Shown here one piece after another: positions 34,208 to 43,063 of a stretch of DNA of 64,000 nucleotides; the stretch's first letter is position 1; the number at the start of each line of letters is the position of its first letter. The position numbers were made by a program, and so were the translations under genes. The notes beneath the pieces are model-generated. The model made no database searches. It was given only the letters and a program-made list of their open reading frames with translations, and had not been told where the DNA came from. The DNA is taken from NCBI RefSeq assembly GCF_001940225.2, contig NZ_CP135164.1, positions 682,001 to 746,000 on the forward strand, in the 5' to 3' direction. The stretch is from Roseburia sp. 499. Its GTDB lineage: Bacteria; Bacillota; Clostridia; Lachnospirales; Lachnospiraceae.

Positions 34208-35610
34208 GTTTTCGGCAGGCGAGTAATAAAGATTCTGCTAAAATTATGAACCTGACGTGCCGGGAAAAGACACTGGAGCTTAACGATGTTTTGGAGAGAA
34301 TAGAGCAGTCGGTTGAAATTATGTCTGTATATGCTACTGATAACTTCGAGAGTATAGAAAGGCTTTTAAGCGATTCAGCATATGAGGAACAATATATACA
34401 AAATCTTTCTGAACTTGGCTTGACAATAGCAAATGAGACGGACGGTGCCGTTGCGGTCTGGGGCAGACTGAGTCCAGAATGTACTACATCAAAGTCTGGA
34501 TTTTTCTGGGTAAAAGACATGGAAACAGGACGGTTTGAAGATTGTGAACTTACAGATTTGTCCAAATATGAAAAAGACGATATAGAACATGTCGGATGGT
34601 ATTATATTCCGATGGAGGCAGGAAAAGCCGTATGGACGCAGCCCTATTATAACAAAAATATTGAGGTTTATATGATTTCCTATGCCATTCCTGTCTACAA
34701 GGATAATGAATTTCTTGGAGTAGTGGGAATGGACATCGATTTTAATTATATAACAGAAAAGGTGGACAGTATTGAGGTATATGAGACAGGAGAAGCATAT
34801 CTGACAAACGAGAATTTTGAAATTGTTCATAGTAAAAACCATGAGAAAGGTACTTTGGTAAAAGAACTCGGTGAAAGTCTGGAAGCAGGAAAAAACGAGG
34901 ATGTTATAAATACGGATACGGTTTATTCCTATACATTTGCTGGAATCCAAAAGAAGGCGGCATTTCAAACACTGAAGAACGGTATGTGTCTTGCGGTTAC
35001 GGCACCTGTTTCGGAAATTAATAAAACCCAGAGAAAGATTATGGGGCAGATTGTGTTTACAGAGTTTTGGGCAGTGATAATATTTGTGTGTATTGCGTGG
35101 GCAATTGCCAGAACGATTGTGAATCCATTAAAAGAATTGGATATTGCTGCAAAGGAAATAGCAAGTGGAAATCTGGATGTTTCGCCTACCTGTAAGTCAA
35201 AGGATGAGGTGGGAACTCTTGCGGAAAGTTTGCGGGAGACGGCAAATCAGTTGAAAATACGAATTGATTATATAAACAATCTTGCTTATGTAGATCCACT
35301 TACCGGTATAATGAATAATACAGCTTATTTGCAGGAGGTTTCTTTAATAAATATAGATGTACAAAAAAGGATAGGAGATTTCACAGTATTTGTTGTTGAT
35401 GTAAATGGACTAAAAGCCATCAATGATAATTATGGTCATGATTATGGAAATAAGCTTATCATGGCTGCAACCAAGATTCTTACAGGAGTTTTTGGATATG
35501 AGAATGTTTATCGCATAGGAGGCGATGAATTTGCAGCAATTATGAAGAATATCAGTAGCGAAGTATGTGGTGAGCTTAAACAGGAATTTGAAAGCCCGGG
35601 GGGAGAATAG
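34208..35610 (+). pseudogene. Diguanylate cyclase remnant, truncated at both ends
   Basis: The frame is open across the IS1380 border and reads SFRQASNKDSAKIMNL before the first ATG at 34246. The start of the gene, including its first membrane helix, is therefore missing. What remains is a dCache-type outside domain (~30-265), one membrane helix (VIIFVCIAWAIARTIV), HAMP and a GGDEF domain with RIGGDEFAAIM. The GGDEF domain stops about 25 residues after the motif, where 70-80 are normal, and no continuation is seen in other frames. It is unlikely to make c-di-GMP. Confidence 0.85.
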
Positions 35611-35716
35611 CATGGTAATGAGAAATAGTCTTGATTAGAGATGGAAAAAGGATTGTTCTGATTAAAAAGTAAATAGAATATATGATATTAAGGAAAAATA
35701 TCCATAGGAACAAAGA

Positions 35717-37426
35717 ATGAATAGTCCAAAATTTGAAAATCTCTTAAATCTTGCCTTAGATGCAACGGAGCGGGAACGTGAAAAGTCTGTGCAGCTTGGA
35801 GTAGGCTACGAGCCGGAAGAAAACCGATGGGAAATCATTGTAAAATATTCCGGAGCAATCAAAAATCTGGAACAACAAGATAACAGAATCCGAGTGACAG
35901 AACTGATGAATGAGTATGCTATCTTAAATGTGCCGGAGGATGCCATGGGGTTGATAGCTGCGGCACCGGAAGTAGAGTTTGTGGAAAAGCCCAAGCGGAT
36001 GTTTTTTGCTGTAAGTCAAGGAAAGAGTGTTTCCTGTATCAATGCAGTTCAGACCGGAAGATTCGGGTTGACGGGAAAAGGGGTGATTGTTGCAATTCTG
36101 GATTCTGGGATTGATTACAGTCACCCCGACTTTCGTAATGCAGATGGAAGTACTCGAATTCTTGCTATCTATGATGAAACTTTAGAACGGGAATATACCG
36201 CAGAAGAGATAAATCAGGCACTGATGGCAGACAGTGAACAGGAAAGATTTCGATTAGTGCCGAGCCGTGATACTTCCGGGCATGGTACCCATGTGGCAGG
36301 AATTGCAGCAGGAAATGGCAGGGCATCTAATGGGGTGAATCGGGGAGTTGCCTATGAAAGTCCACTCTTAGTGGTAAAGCTTGGAACGGCAGAACCGAAT
36401 GGTTTTCCAAGAACGACACAGATTATGCGGGGCTTAGATTATGTGGTGAAGAAGGCACTGGAACTGCAGATGCCTATGGCTGTAAATATCAGCTTTGGAA
36501 ATAATTATGGTGCACATAGCGGAACGGCACTTTTGGAAAGCTATATCAATGATATGGCTAATTTTTGGAAAACAAGTATCGCTATAGGAACGGGAAACGA
36601 AGGAGCGGCAAGAGGCCATACATCAGGGTATTTGCAGCAGGGAATAGAGAGGGAGATTTCATTTGCTATTAGCACTTATGAAACTGTTATGAATCTGCAG
36701 GTATGGAAATCCTATGTAGATGATTTTGATGTGTCTATTGCTAGTCCTTCCGGGCGTACGGTAGGTCCGATACAGAAGATTCAAGGGCCTCAACGTTTTG
36801 TACTAGGGCAGACTGAGCTTTTGATTTATTATGGAGAGCCCAGTCCTTACAGTCCCTATCAGGAGATTTATATTGATTTTATTCCGGCACAGACCTATAT
36901 AGATTCGGGTGTTTGGAGATTGATATTGACGCCAAGAAGAATTGTACGGGGGAATTATGATATATGGATGCCGGGACAATCTGTGCTGAATGCCGGGACA
37001 GGATTTCTTTATCCGGTAGAGGAAACAACGTTGACCATTCCATCTACAGCGGCAAAAGTAATTTCCGTAGCGGCTTATAACTCCAGAAATGATCAATTGG
37101 CGGATTTTTCGGGAAGGGGGTATACCAGACAAACTAATGAAGTGAAGCCGGATTTGGCAGCTCCGGGAGTCGATATTCTTTCTGCTGCCCCAGGAGGGGG
37201 ATATGCAGTGCGTAGCGGAACTTCTATGGCAACTCCTTTTGTGACAGGAAGCTGCGCACTTTTGATGCAGTGGGGAATCATAAACGGGAATGATGCTTAT
37301 CTGTATGGGGAGAAAATAAAAGCGTATTTACTGCGCGGAGCAAGACATTTGCCGATTTTACAGGAATATCCCAATCCGGAAGTGGGTTGGGGTGTGTTGT
37401 GTGTAAAGGATAGTCTGCCGGAATAA
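35717..37426 (+). CDS. Subtilisin-like serine protease of the clostridial Csp type
   Basis: The 569-residue protein has an N-terminal propeptide-like region (~1-95), then the S8 domain with the complete triad: D129 (AILDSGIDYSHPDF), H189 (SGHGTHVAGIAAG) and S503 (SGTSMATPF). An inserted beta-rich 'jelly-roll' segment of about 130 residues lies between the His and Ser blocks, the feature of Csp proteases that activate the cortex hydrolase SleC during germination. There is no signal peptide, as is usual for spore-packed Csp proteins. AGGA precedes the ATG. No sleC or other csp gene is adjacent. Confidence 0.9.
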   Translation: MNSPKFENLLNLALDATEREREKSVQLGVGYEPEENRWEIIVKYSGAIKNLEQQDNRIRVTELMNEYAILNVPEDAMGLIAAAPEVEFVEKPKRMFFAVSQGKSVSCINAVQTGRFGLTGKGVIVAILDSGIDYSHPDFRNADGSTRILAIYDETLEREYTAEEINQALMADSEQERFRLVPSRDTSGHGTHVAGIAAGNGRASNGVNRGVAYESPLLVVKLGTAEPNGFPRTTQIMRGLDYVVKKALELQMPMAVNISFGNNYGAHSGTALLESYINDMANFWKTSIAIGTGNEGAARGHTSGYLQQGIEREISFAISTYETVMNLQVWKSYVDDFDVSIASPSGRTVGPIQKIQGPQRFVLGQTELLIYYGEPSPYSPYQEIYIDFIPAQTYIDSGVWRLILTPRRIVRGNYDIWMPGQSVLNAGTGFLYPVEETTLTIPSTAAKVISVAAYNSRNDQLADFSGRGYTRQTNEVKPDLAAPGVDILSAAPGGGYAVRSGTSMATPFVTGSCALLMQWGIINGNDAYLYGEKIKAYLLRGARHLPILQEYPNPEVGWGVLCVKDSLPE

Positions 37427-37491
37427 AAAATCTCCTGCTGTTTATGGCTTTGATAAAAATACATAAAATTTTCAAAAATGGCATGAATTAT

Positions 37492-37520
37492 TTGACAATA
37501 ATGTATAAAAGATTTACAAT
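37492..37520 (+). promoter_or_regulatory. Strong sigma-A promoter of the PocR chemoreceptor gene
   Basis: A consensus TTGACA (37492-37497), a 17-base spacer and TACAAT (37515-37520) are present. The leader to the gene is about 95 bases long. Confidence 0.8.
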
Positions 37521-37581
37521 AAGAGTAAGATTTTTTGCGGGATTTTTGATTTGACAGAACATACAATAAAGGAGGAAAGGA

Positions 37582-37602
37582 GTGTGTGATTGCTGTTTTT
37601 AA
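37582..37602 (+). other. Possible leader peptide (MCDCCF) before the PocR chemoreceptor
   Basis: GTG TGT GAT TGC TGT TTT TAA lies six bases behind GGAGG, a much better ribosome site than that of the main gene. A second tiny frame (ATG at 37610, MRRRKW) ends overlapping the main ATG. Both are too short to prove from sequence alone. Confidence 0.35.
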
Positions 37603-37623
37603 ACCAATCATGCGACGGAGAAA

Positions 37624-38664
37624 ATGGTAGAATACAAGGATGGAAAAGTTTGTCTCGAAAAACTGGAGATAAAGGATATCATTGATATTAATATTCTTCA
37701 AGATTTTCTGGATAACTTTGCGTTGGGGATGAATTGTGCAGCAGTGGCAGTTGACCTAGAGGGAAAAGAGGTTACAAAACCAAGTTATTATCGTGATTTT
37801 TGTCAAAGACAGGTGCATATGTCTTCGCTTGGGGATAAACGTTGTGCGGAATGTCATAATCAGATGGGGGAAGAAGCGGCAAAAATCGGCAAACCTTATG
37901 TAGGAAATTGTCATGCAGGACTGATTGATTTTGCGGCACCGATTACCGTTGATAATTATCATATCGGAACTGTACTTGGAGGACAGATTCTGAATAAGCA
38001 ACCGGATTTGGATGCAATGCGTAAAATGGCATTAGAGTTGGGGTTAGATCCGGAGGAGGTTGAAGCGGCTGCAAGTCAGATTGATGTTGTGCCGGAACAA
38101 AATATTAAGGCTGCTGCCGAAGTGCTTTATGTAGTAGTGAATGAAATGGCACAAAGTGGCTATAACAGGTTGGAAATCGAGTATTTGTCTAATACATTGG
38201 CAGAAAACTTTATTCAGATTTCACAAGCGGTAGAGGCACTTACGCGTTCGGCAGTGGAAATTACAGACAGTCAGCATGAATTAGAAAGTGAGATTCAAGG
38301 GGTAAATGATCTGACAAATGAAATTGCTAAGATTAATGAATCCATTGCACAGGTTGCACGCAAGATTAAGATGATTGGATTGAATGCGTCTATTGAGGCA
38401 GCAAGGCTGGGAGAAAGCGGAAGAGGATTTGCTGTTGTAGCAAACGAGATACAGCATCTTTCAGAAAATACAACAAGTACAACAGCGCAGGTGACAAGTC
38501 TGAATCAGCGGATTGAAGAAAAGTTGCAGACAACAATAAGTAATTCGCATAAGACGCTTTCTGTTACGGAAGACCAGTCAGCGGCAATGGAAGAACTTTA
38601 TGCTACGGTACAAAATTCCGTAGAATTAGCAGAATACATTAAGAGGATATTTTTAGATGACTAA
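37624..38664 (+). CDS. Soluble chemoreceptor with PocR sensory domain
   Basis: This 346-residue protein lacks membrane segments. Residues ~15-180 form a PocR domain with cysteine/histidine motifs (DFCQRQ, CAECHNQMG, GNCHAGLIDFAAPI). Residues ~195-346 form a short methyl-accepting-type signalling hairpin whose tip reads IGLNASIEAARLGESGRGFAVVA. PocR domains bind small ligands such as propanediol-like or hydrocarbon derivatives, and the cysteines may hold a metal or sense redox state. The ribosome site (CGGAG) is weak and close, and two tiny frames lie just upstream. Confidence 0.9.
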   Translation: MVEYKDGKVCLEKLEIKDIIDINILQDFLDNFALGMNCAAVAVDLEGKEVTKPSYYRDFCQRQVHMSSLGDKRCAECHNQMGEEAAKIGKPYVGNCHAGLIDFAAPITVDNYHIGTVLGGQILNKQPDLDAMRKMALELGLDPEEVEAAASQIDVVPEQNIKAAAEVLYVVVNEMAQSGYNRLEIEYLSNTLAENFIQISQAVEALTRSAVEITDSQHELESEIQGVNDLTNEIAKINESIAQVARKIKMIGLNASIEAARLGESGRGFAVVANEIQHLSENTTSTTAQVTSLNQRIEEKLQTTISNSHKTLSVTEDQSAAMEELYATVQNSVELAEYIKRIFLDD

Positions 38665-38697
38665 TATATAGTATCAGGATGCGGTTTTGTAGGATTA

Positions 38698-38730
38698 GGG
38701 ATTTTCCCGATAGGTTACCGGGAAAATCCC
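38698..38730 (+). repeat. Perfect 12-bp inverted repeat before the diguanylate cyclase gene
   Basis: GGGATTTTCCCG and CGGGAAAATCCC flank nine bases. There is no T-run on either side. It could end the chemoreceptor transcript weakly, act as an operator, or shape the leader of the next gene. Confidence 0.6.
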
Positions 38731-38754
38731 TGATTTATGTTTAGGGAGAGGTTT

Positions 38755-40377
38755 ATGAAAAGAATTTTAAATGTTTTGTATGGTGTTTGTGTTGGTATGG
38801 TAGTGGGGCTTTTTTTATGCTTATGTGGGGAATTTCGAAACGAAGTATTTCAGACTCGTGAGGATAGTGGATATGCATATTTGACGGAATATAAGCAGGA
38901 GAAAGTAGAAGACAGGAGTGCGCCTGTTGGGGTAAAAAATGAATATGTAATACAGCAGTTGGCTATTCCGGAAGGAGGAAGAAATCTAATATTTTATACC
39001 ATACACCAAAATGTAGAGGTATATATTGGAGAAGAACTTGTATACAGTGTGCGACCGGCAGAAAACAATCCATTTGGAAAGACCCCGGGAAATAACTGGA
39101 ATGTAATACCGATTTATGAAAAAGATGCAGGAAAGGAAATCAGAATCGTAATCATTCCGGTGTATGAAAGTTCTATTGATATTGTTCCGGATTTTTATTT
39201 TGGAGCGAGAGTTGGTATTTGGGCAAAAGTAATGCAACGTAATTTGTTGGCGCTTATTTTGAGTGTACTTGCGATTGTTTCGGGCATTATACTTGTTGTG
39301 TTTGGCCTGCTTACACGTCGAAGTGTAGAGATGAATAAGGGACTGACGATGATGGGAATGTTTGCACTGAATATAGGAATTTGGAAGTTGTCGGAAAGTG
39401 ATGCTATGGCAATGGTGTTCCGTAATTCTATTGTTTTGGCATATATACCATTTTTGGCATTGTTGTTGGTAGTTGTTCCGTTTGTGTTATATATGAAGAA
39501 TTTATTTGCGAAAGAAAGCAGAATCTGGTATGTACCGTGTTTTATAAGTATTTTTGTAATAATGATTTCCATTGTTTTACAGATTACCGGGATAGCCGAT
39601 TTCAGGCAGACTCTGTGGATGAATCACATGGTCATGGGGACCGTGATAGTGGTTGGACTGTTTATGCTGATTCGAGAACTTCGTATGGTTGGCTGGAGCA
39701 GGCACTTAAAGATTATGGTTATATGCATGAGTTCATGTTTAGTTGGAATGTTAGGAGACATTGCTATTTACTATGGTTCTAATGGTGCTACCATGACAGT
39801 TATGGGAATGCTGGGATTTCTGATTTACATTATCGTATTGGGAGTAATATCTATAAAAGAAGTGCGAAAATTGATGTCTATAGGAAAGCAGGCAAAGCGG
39901 TATGAGCAGATGGCGTACCACGACCAGCTTACCGGACTTTATAATAGGGCGGCTTATGCGGATTATATAGGGCGTCCGGAGTTTAAGTCGGAGCATTGTA
40001 TTTTGGTAATGTTTGATTTAAATAATTTGAAATATTGTAATGATACCTGGGGACATGAAATGGGGGATTCTTATATTGTAAATAGTGCAGAGCTTATTTA
40101 CGATGCATTCGGTAGCGTAGGAAAATGTTACCGAATGGGTGGAGATGAATTTTGTGTACTTTTAAAAGAAGTTTCTTTGAAAAAATGTGAAAATCTAGTA
40201 AAGAAATTGCAGAAAGAAACAGAAATCTGGAATAGCGAGACGAAAGAAAAATTCCAGATTCAAATTGCGTGTGGGTATGCGCAATTTGATGAAGATATGG
40301 ACTATGATTTGGGTGATACCTTAAGGCGCGCCGATAAAATGATGTATCACGAAAAGTTTAAAATGAAACAGGAATAG
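38755..40377 (+). CDS. Membrane diguanylate cyclase
   Basis: The 540-residue protein has a first membrane anchor, an outside beta-rich domain (~30-165), then about seven membrane helices (~170-385, resembling a 7TM sensor) and a cytoplasmic GGDEF domain (~395-540). The domain has HDQLTGLYNRAAY, MFDLNNLKYCND and RMGGDEFCVLL, so it should make c-di-GMP. No RxxD inhibitory site is seen five residues before the motif. The ATG at 38755 follows GGGAGAGG; an ATG 18 bases earlier precedes that site. It lies about 1 kb upstream of the pilus operon. Confidence 0.92.
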   Translation: MKRILNVLYGVCVGMVVGLFLCLCGEFRNEVFQTREDSGYAYLTEYKQEKVEDRSAPVGVKNEYVIQQLAIPEGGRNLIFYTIHQNVEVYIGEELVYSVRPAENNPFGKTPGNNWNVIPIYEKDAGKEIRIVIIPVYESSIDIVPDFYFGARVGIWAKVMQRNLLALILSVLAIVSGIILVVFGLLTRRSVEMNKGLTMMGMFALNIGIWKLSESDAMAMVFRNSIVLAYIPFLALLLVVVPFVLYMKNLFAKESRIWYVPCFISIFVIMISIVLQITGIADFRQTLWMNHMVMGTVIVVGLFMLIRELRMVGWSRHLKIMVICMSSCLVGMLGDIAIYYGSNGATMTVMGMLGFLIYIIVLGVISIKEVRKLMSIGKQAKRYEQMAYHDQLTGLYNRAAYADYIGRPEFKSEHCILVMFDLNNLKYCNDTWGHEMGDSYIVNSAELIYDAFGSVGKCYRMGGDEFCVLLKEVSLKKCENLVKKLQKETEIWNSETKEKFQIQIACGYAQFDEDMDYDLGDTLRRADKMMYHEKFKMKQE

Positions 40378-40391
40378 GAAAAAAATCCTAT
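40374..40391 (+). repeat. 18-bp palindrome, first copy (end of diguanylate cyclase gene)
   Basis: ATAGGAAAAAAATCCTAT overlaps the stop codon of the cyclase gene and is followed by TTTTA. It can act as a short terminator. An identical copy lies at 41119 on the other side of tetR. Confidence 0.75.
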
Positions 40392-40422
40392 TTTAATGCG
40401 GAACGGCATATCATATAATAAA

Positions 40423-40444
40423 AACAAAGTTATATAACTTTGTT
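40423..40444. promoter_or_regulatory. Perfect 22-bp palindrome, probable TetR operator
   Basis: The half-site AACAAAGTTAT is mirrored exactly. Part of it (GTTATATAAC) is repeated at once downstream. A TATAAT lies at 40414-40419, so bound repressor would block transcription start. This is a typical layout for TetR autoregulation. Confidence 0.75.
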
Positions 40445-40484
40445 ATATAACGACGCTATGTAAAAAAGTAGAAAAGAGAGAGTT

Positions 40485-41105
40485 ATGCCACCAAAACCAA
40501 AATGTACAAAAGAGGATATTATAAAGACAGCATTTGAAATGACAAGAGAGAACGGAATTGAATCTGTGGTTGCAAGAGAACTGGGAAAAAGATTGGGGGT
40601 ATCAGTTACCCCCATTTTTTCTAATTTCAAGAGTATGCACGAATTGGAAGAAGAAGTAAGAAAGCTTGCAATGCAGGAATTTGACAAATACATTGCAGAT
40701 GCATTGAACTATTCACCCGCATTTAAACAGTTTGGAATGCAGATGATTCGTTTCGCAAAGGAAGAACCGAAATTGTTCCAGGTGGTTTATATGCAGGAAC
40801 ATGCAGAAAGTTTGCGTTTTGATGAAATGTTTAAAAGGATGGGGGATGTAGTTAAAGTTTGTGTTGAGGTAGTGCAGAAGGATTATGACTTGACAGAGAA
40901 GGAAGCGTATGAAGTTTTTAGTCAGTCATGGTTGACAACCTTTTCACTCTGTGTGCTGGAAGCAAATAAGATTTGCAGTTTTTCTGATGACGAGATTTCA
41001 GAGGTTTTGAGCAGAGGATTTCAAGCAATCTTAATGCTTGTAAAATCTGGAGGATGTAAGGTGGTATCAGTAGATAGAGAAAGTGAAATGCAAAGTATGG
41101 GGTGA
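40485..41105 (+). CDS. TetR-family transcriptional regulator
   Basis: The 206-residue protein has an N-terminal helix-turn-helix (KEDIIKTAFEMTRENGIESVVARELGKRLGVSVTPIFSNFKS) and a helical ligand domain. GAGAGAG precedes the ATG. The palindrome at 40423 is the likely operator. The gene is a single-gene unit bounded by two identical 18-base palindromes. Target genes other than itself are not visible, though the pilus operon starts 250 bases downstream. Confidence 0.93.
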   Translation: MPPKPKCTKEDIIKTAFEMTRENGIESVVARELGKRLGVSVTPIFSNFKSMHELEEEVRKLAMQEFDKYIADALNYSPAFKQFGMQMIRFAKEEPKLFQVVYMQEHAESLRFDEMFKRMGDVVKVCVEVVQKDYDLTEKEAYEVFSQSWLTTFSLCVLEANKICSFSDDEISEVLSRGFQAILMLVKSGGCKVVSVDRESEMQSMG

Positions 41106-41118
41106 AGAATATAAAAAG

Positions 41119-41136
41119 ATAGGAAAAAAATCCTAT
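41119..41136 (+). repeat. 18-bp palindrome, second copy (after tetR)
   Basis: It is identical to the copy at 40374 and lies 14 bases after the tetR stop, followed by ATCATTTTA. Probably a short terminator. Confidence 0.75.
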
Positions 41137-41226
41137 ATCATTTTATATGTAAAAAATGTAATAATATAAAAAGTGTCGAAAATTTGCTGTTTTATATCAG
41201 ATTTTTGTGTAAAAAGACGAAAAGAA

Positions 41227-41255
41227 TTATCAAAAAAAGCTATATATGGTAAAAT
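41227..41255 (+). promoter_or_regulatory. Possible promoter of the type IV pilus operon
   Basis: TTATCA (41227-41232), a 17-base spacer and TAAAAT (41250-41255) are present. The following 95-base leader has small hairpins (ACCCGTAGGGT at 41264; GCACA with TGTGC around 41296-41314; CCCCTTCGGG at 41316). No known riboswitch core was recognised in it. Confidence 0.45.
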
Positions 41256-41350
41256 ATGAGTAACCCGTAGGGTATATATTGTGATTGGACATAATGCACA
41301 TGAATAACTTGTGCGCCCCTTCGGGAATCTCTGTTTGTTGGAGGAAGGAT

Positions 41351-43048
41351 ATGGCAAGGGAGAAAAAGCGTTTAGGAGATATGCTGATTGCAGAGCATAT
41401 CATTAGTCAGGAACAGTTAGAGGCTGCATTGAAAAAAGCTTCACAAGAACATAAGAAGATTGGTGAGGTTCTGGTAGAACAGGGGTATGCTACAGAGGAA
41501 GCAATTGCAAAGGCAGTATCTAGACAGCTTGATATAGAAGTAGTGTCGTTAAAAGGAATTGAAATAGATGAAAGTGTGTTGAAACTGGCAGATGGAAAAA
41601 TCTTAAAAAAACATACGATGATTCCTTTTGCGTTTAGCAAAAATAATATGAATATCGTAAAAGTTGCTATGGCAGACCCAATGGATATGATTGCGATGGA
41701 TGACTTTTCCATTGTAACGAATCTTCAGGTAGAGCCTTTCATTGCTACCACTCGCGATATTTTAATGGCACTGGATAAGTTTTATGGTAACCGTGAAACC
41801 TTAAAAGCTGTGCAGGAATATGCGAAGGAACGTGGGGCTGTAACAGCAGCTGCGAATATGGCGCTGGAAGAAGAAAATGATGATGTCAGCAGTTCGCCAA
41901 TTGTAAAACTGGTGAAGTCCATGATTGAGCAGGCGGCGCGTCAGAGAGCCAGTGATATTCATATAGAAGCCCTTAAGAGTATGGTGCGGATACGTTTTCG
42001 TATTGATGGTGTTTTATATGAGAAGTTTTCTTATGATATAGAGTTGTTGAGCGCTATTATTACTCGTATTAAGATTATTGGCGGTATGGATATCGCAGAG
42101 AAGAGAAAACCTCAGGATGGTCGTATTACTATGGTAATTGACAGGGTAGAATATGATATCCGTGTATCCATTCTTCCTACTGTGTACGGGGAAAAATGCG
42201 TAATGCGTCTTGCACAGAAGAAAGCATTGACCAGAAATAAAAAAGAGTTAGGATTTTCACCAAAGGAACTGGAGTTGTTCGATGGCATACTGAAGAATCC
42301 AAATGGAATTCTGTTAGTAACCGGTCCTACGGGAAGTGGTAAATCTACAACACTTTATACAGCATTAAGTGAATTAAATAGAGAAGACGTGAATATAATT
42401 ACCGTAGAAGACCCGGTAGAAGCAAATTTGGATGGGGTAAATCAAGTGCAGGTAAATGTCAAAGCGGAGTTGACTTTTGCCAGTGCATTGAGGTCTATTT
42501 TGCGACAGGACCCGGACATCATTATGATCGGAGAAATAAGAGATGGAGAGACTGCCCAAATAGCAGTACAGGCTTCTATTACCGGACATTTAGTAGTAAG
42601 TACGTTACATACTAATAGTGCGGCAGGAACCCTGACACGATTGATGGATATGGGGGTAGAGAGTTATTTGCTGGCAGATTCCATGGTAGGAGTAATTGCA
42701 CAAAGACTTGTGCGTAAGTTATGTCCAGATTGCAAGAGAGTACATACACCTACTACAGAGGAATTGAAGTTTTTGAAAATGGAAAAAGATGAAGAAATCA
42801 CTCTATATGAGCCATGCGGATGTCAACACTGTAATAATACAGGGTACGTCGGACGTATGGGAGTATATGAGATTATGCCGATTACACCGGCAATTCGTTC
42901 TGTGATTGCAAAGCATGGAAGCACAGAAGAAATAAAGGATGTGGCGCTACAAGAGGGGTTGAGCACTCTTTATACAAGTGCAAGAAGATTAACCTTACAG
43001 GGAATAACTTCCGTAACCGAAATGGCGAGAATCGTATATGAAAATTAG
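41351..43048 (+). CDS. pilB: Type IV pilus assembly ATPase PilB
   Basis: This 565-residue cytoplasmic hexameric ATPase drives pilus extension. Residues ~5-150 look like an MshEN domain (RLGDMLIAEHIISQEQLEAAL, then KIGEVLVEQGYATEEAIAKA), a fold that binds c-di-GMP in related ATPases. The ATPase part has Walker A at about 325 (GPTGSGKSTT), DPDIIMIGEIRDGETA, and a four-cysteine zinc motif (CPDC, then CGCQHC). The ATG at 41351 is chosen because GGAGGAAGG precedes it. It is the first gene of the operon. Confidence 0.96.
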   Translation: MAREKKRLGDMLIAEHIISQEQLEAALKKASQEHKKIGEVLVEQGYATEEAIAKAVSRQLDIEVVSLKGIEIDESVLKLADGKILKKHTMIPFAFSKNNMNIVKVAMADPMDMIAMDDFSIVTNLQVEPFIATTRDILMALDKFYGNRETLKAVQEYAKERGAVTAAANMALEEENDDVSSSPIVKLVKSMIEQAARQRASDIHIEALKSMVRIRFRIDGVLYEKFSYDIELLSAIITRIKIIGGMDIAEKRKPQDGRITMVIDRVEYDIRVSILPTVYGEKCVMRLAQKKALTRNKKELGFSPKELELFDGILKNPNGILLVTGPTGSGKSTTLYTALSELNREDVNIITVEDPVEANLDGVNQVQVNVKAELTFASALRSILRQDPDIIMIGEIRDGETAQIAVQASITGHLVVSTLHTNSAAGTLTRLMDMGVESYLLADSMVGVIAQRLVRKLCPDCKRVHTPTTEELKFLKMEKDEEITLYEPCGCQHCNNTGYVGRMGVYEIMPITPAIRSVIAKHGSTEEIKDVALQEGLSTLYTSARRLTLQGITSVTEMARIVYEN

Positions 43049-43063
43049 AAAGGCGTGGAAGGT

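Noticed and set aside
41256..41350. c-di-GMP riboswitch before pilB
   Set aside because: I looked for GEMM-I and GEMM-II cores because pilus operons often have them. Only small hairpins are present, without the conserved bases.
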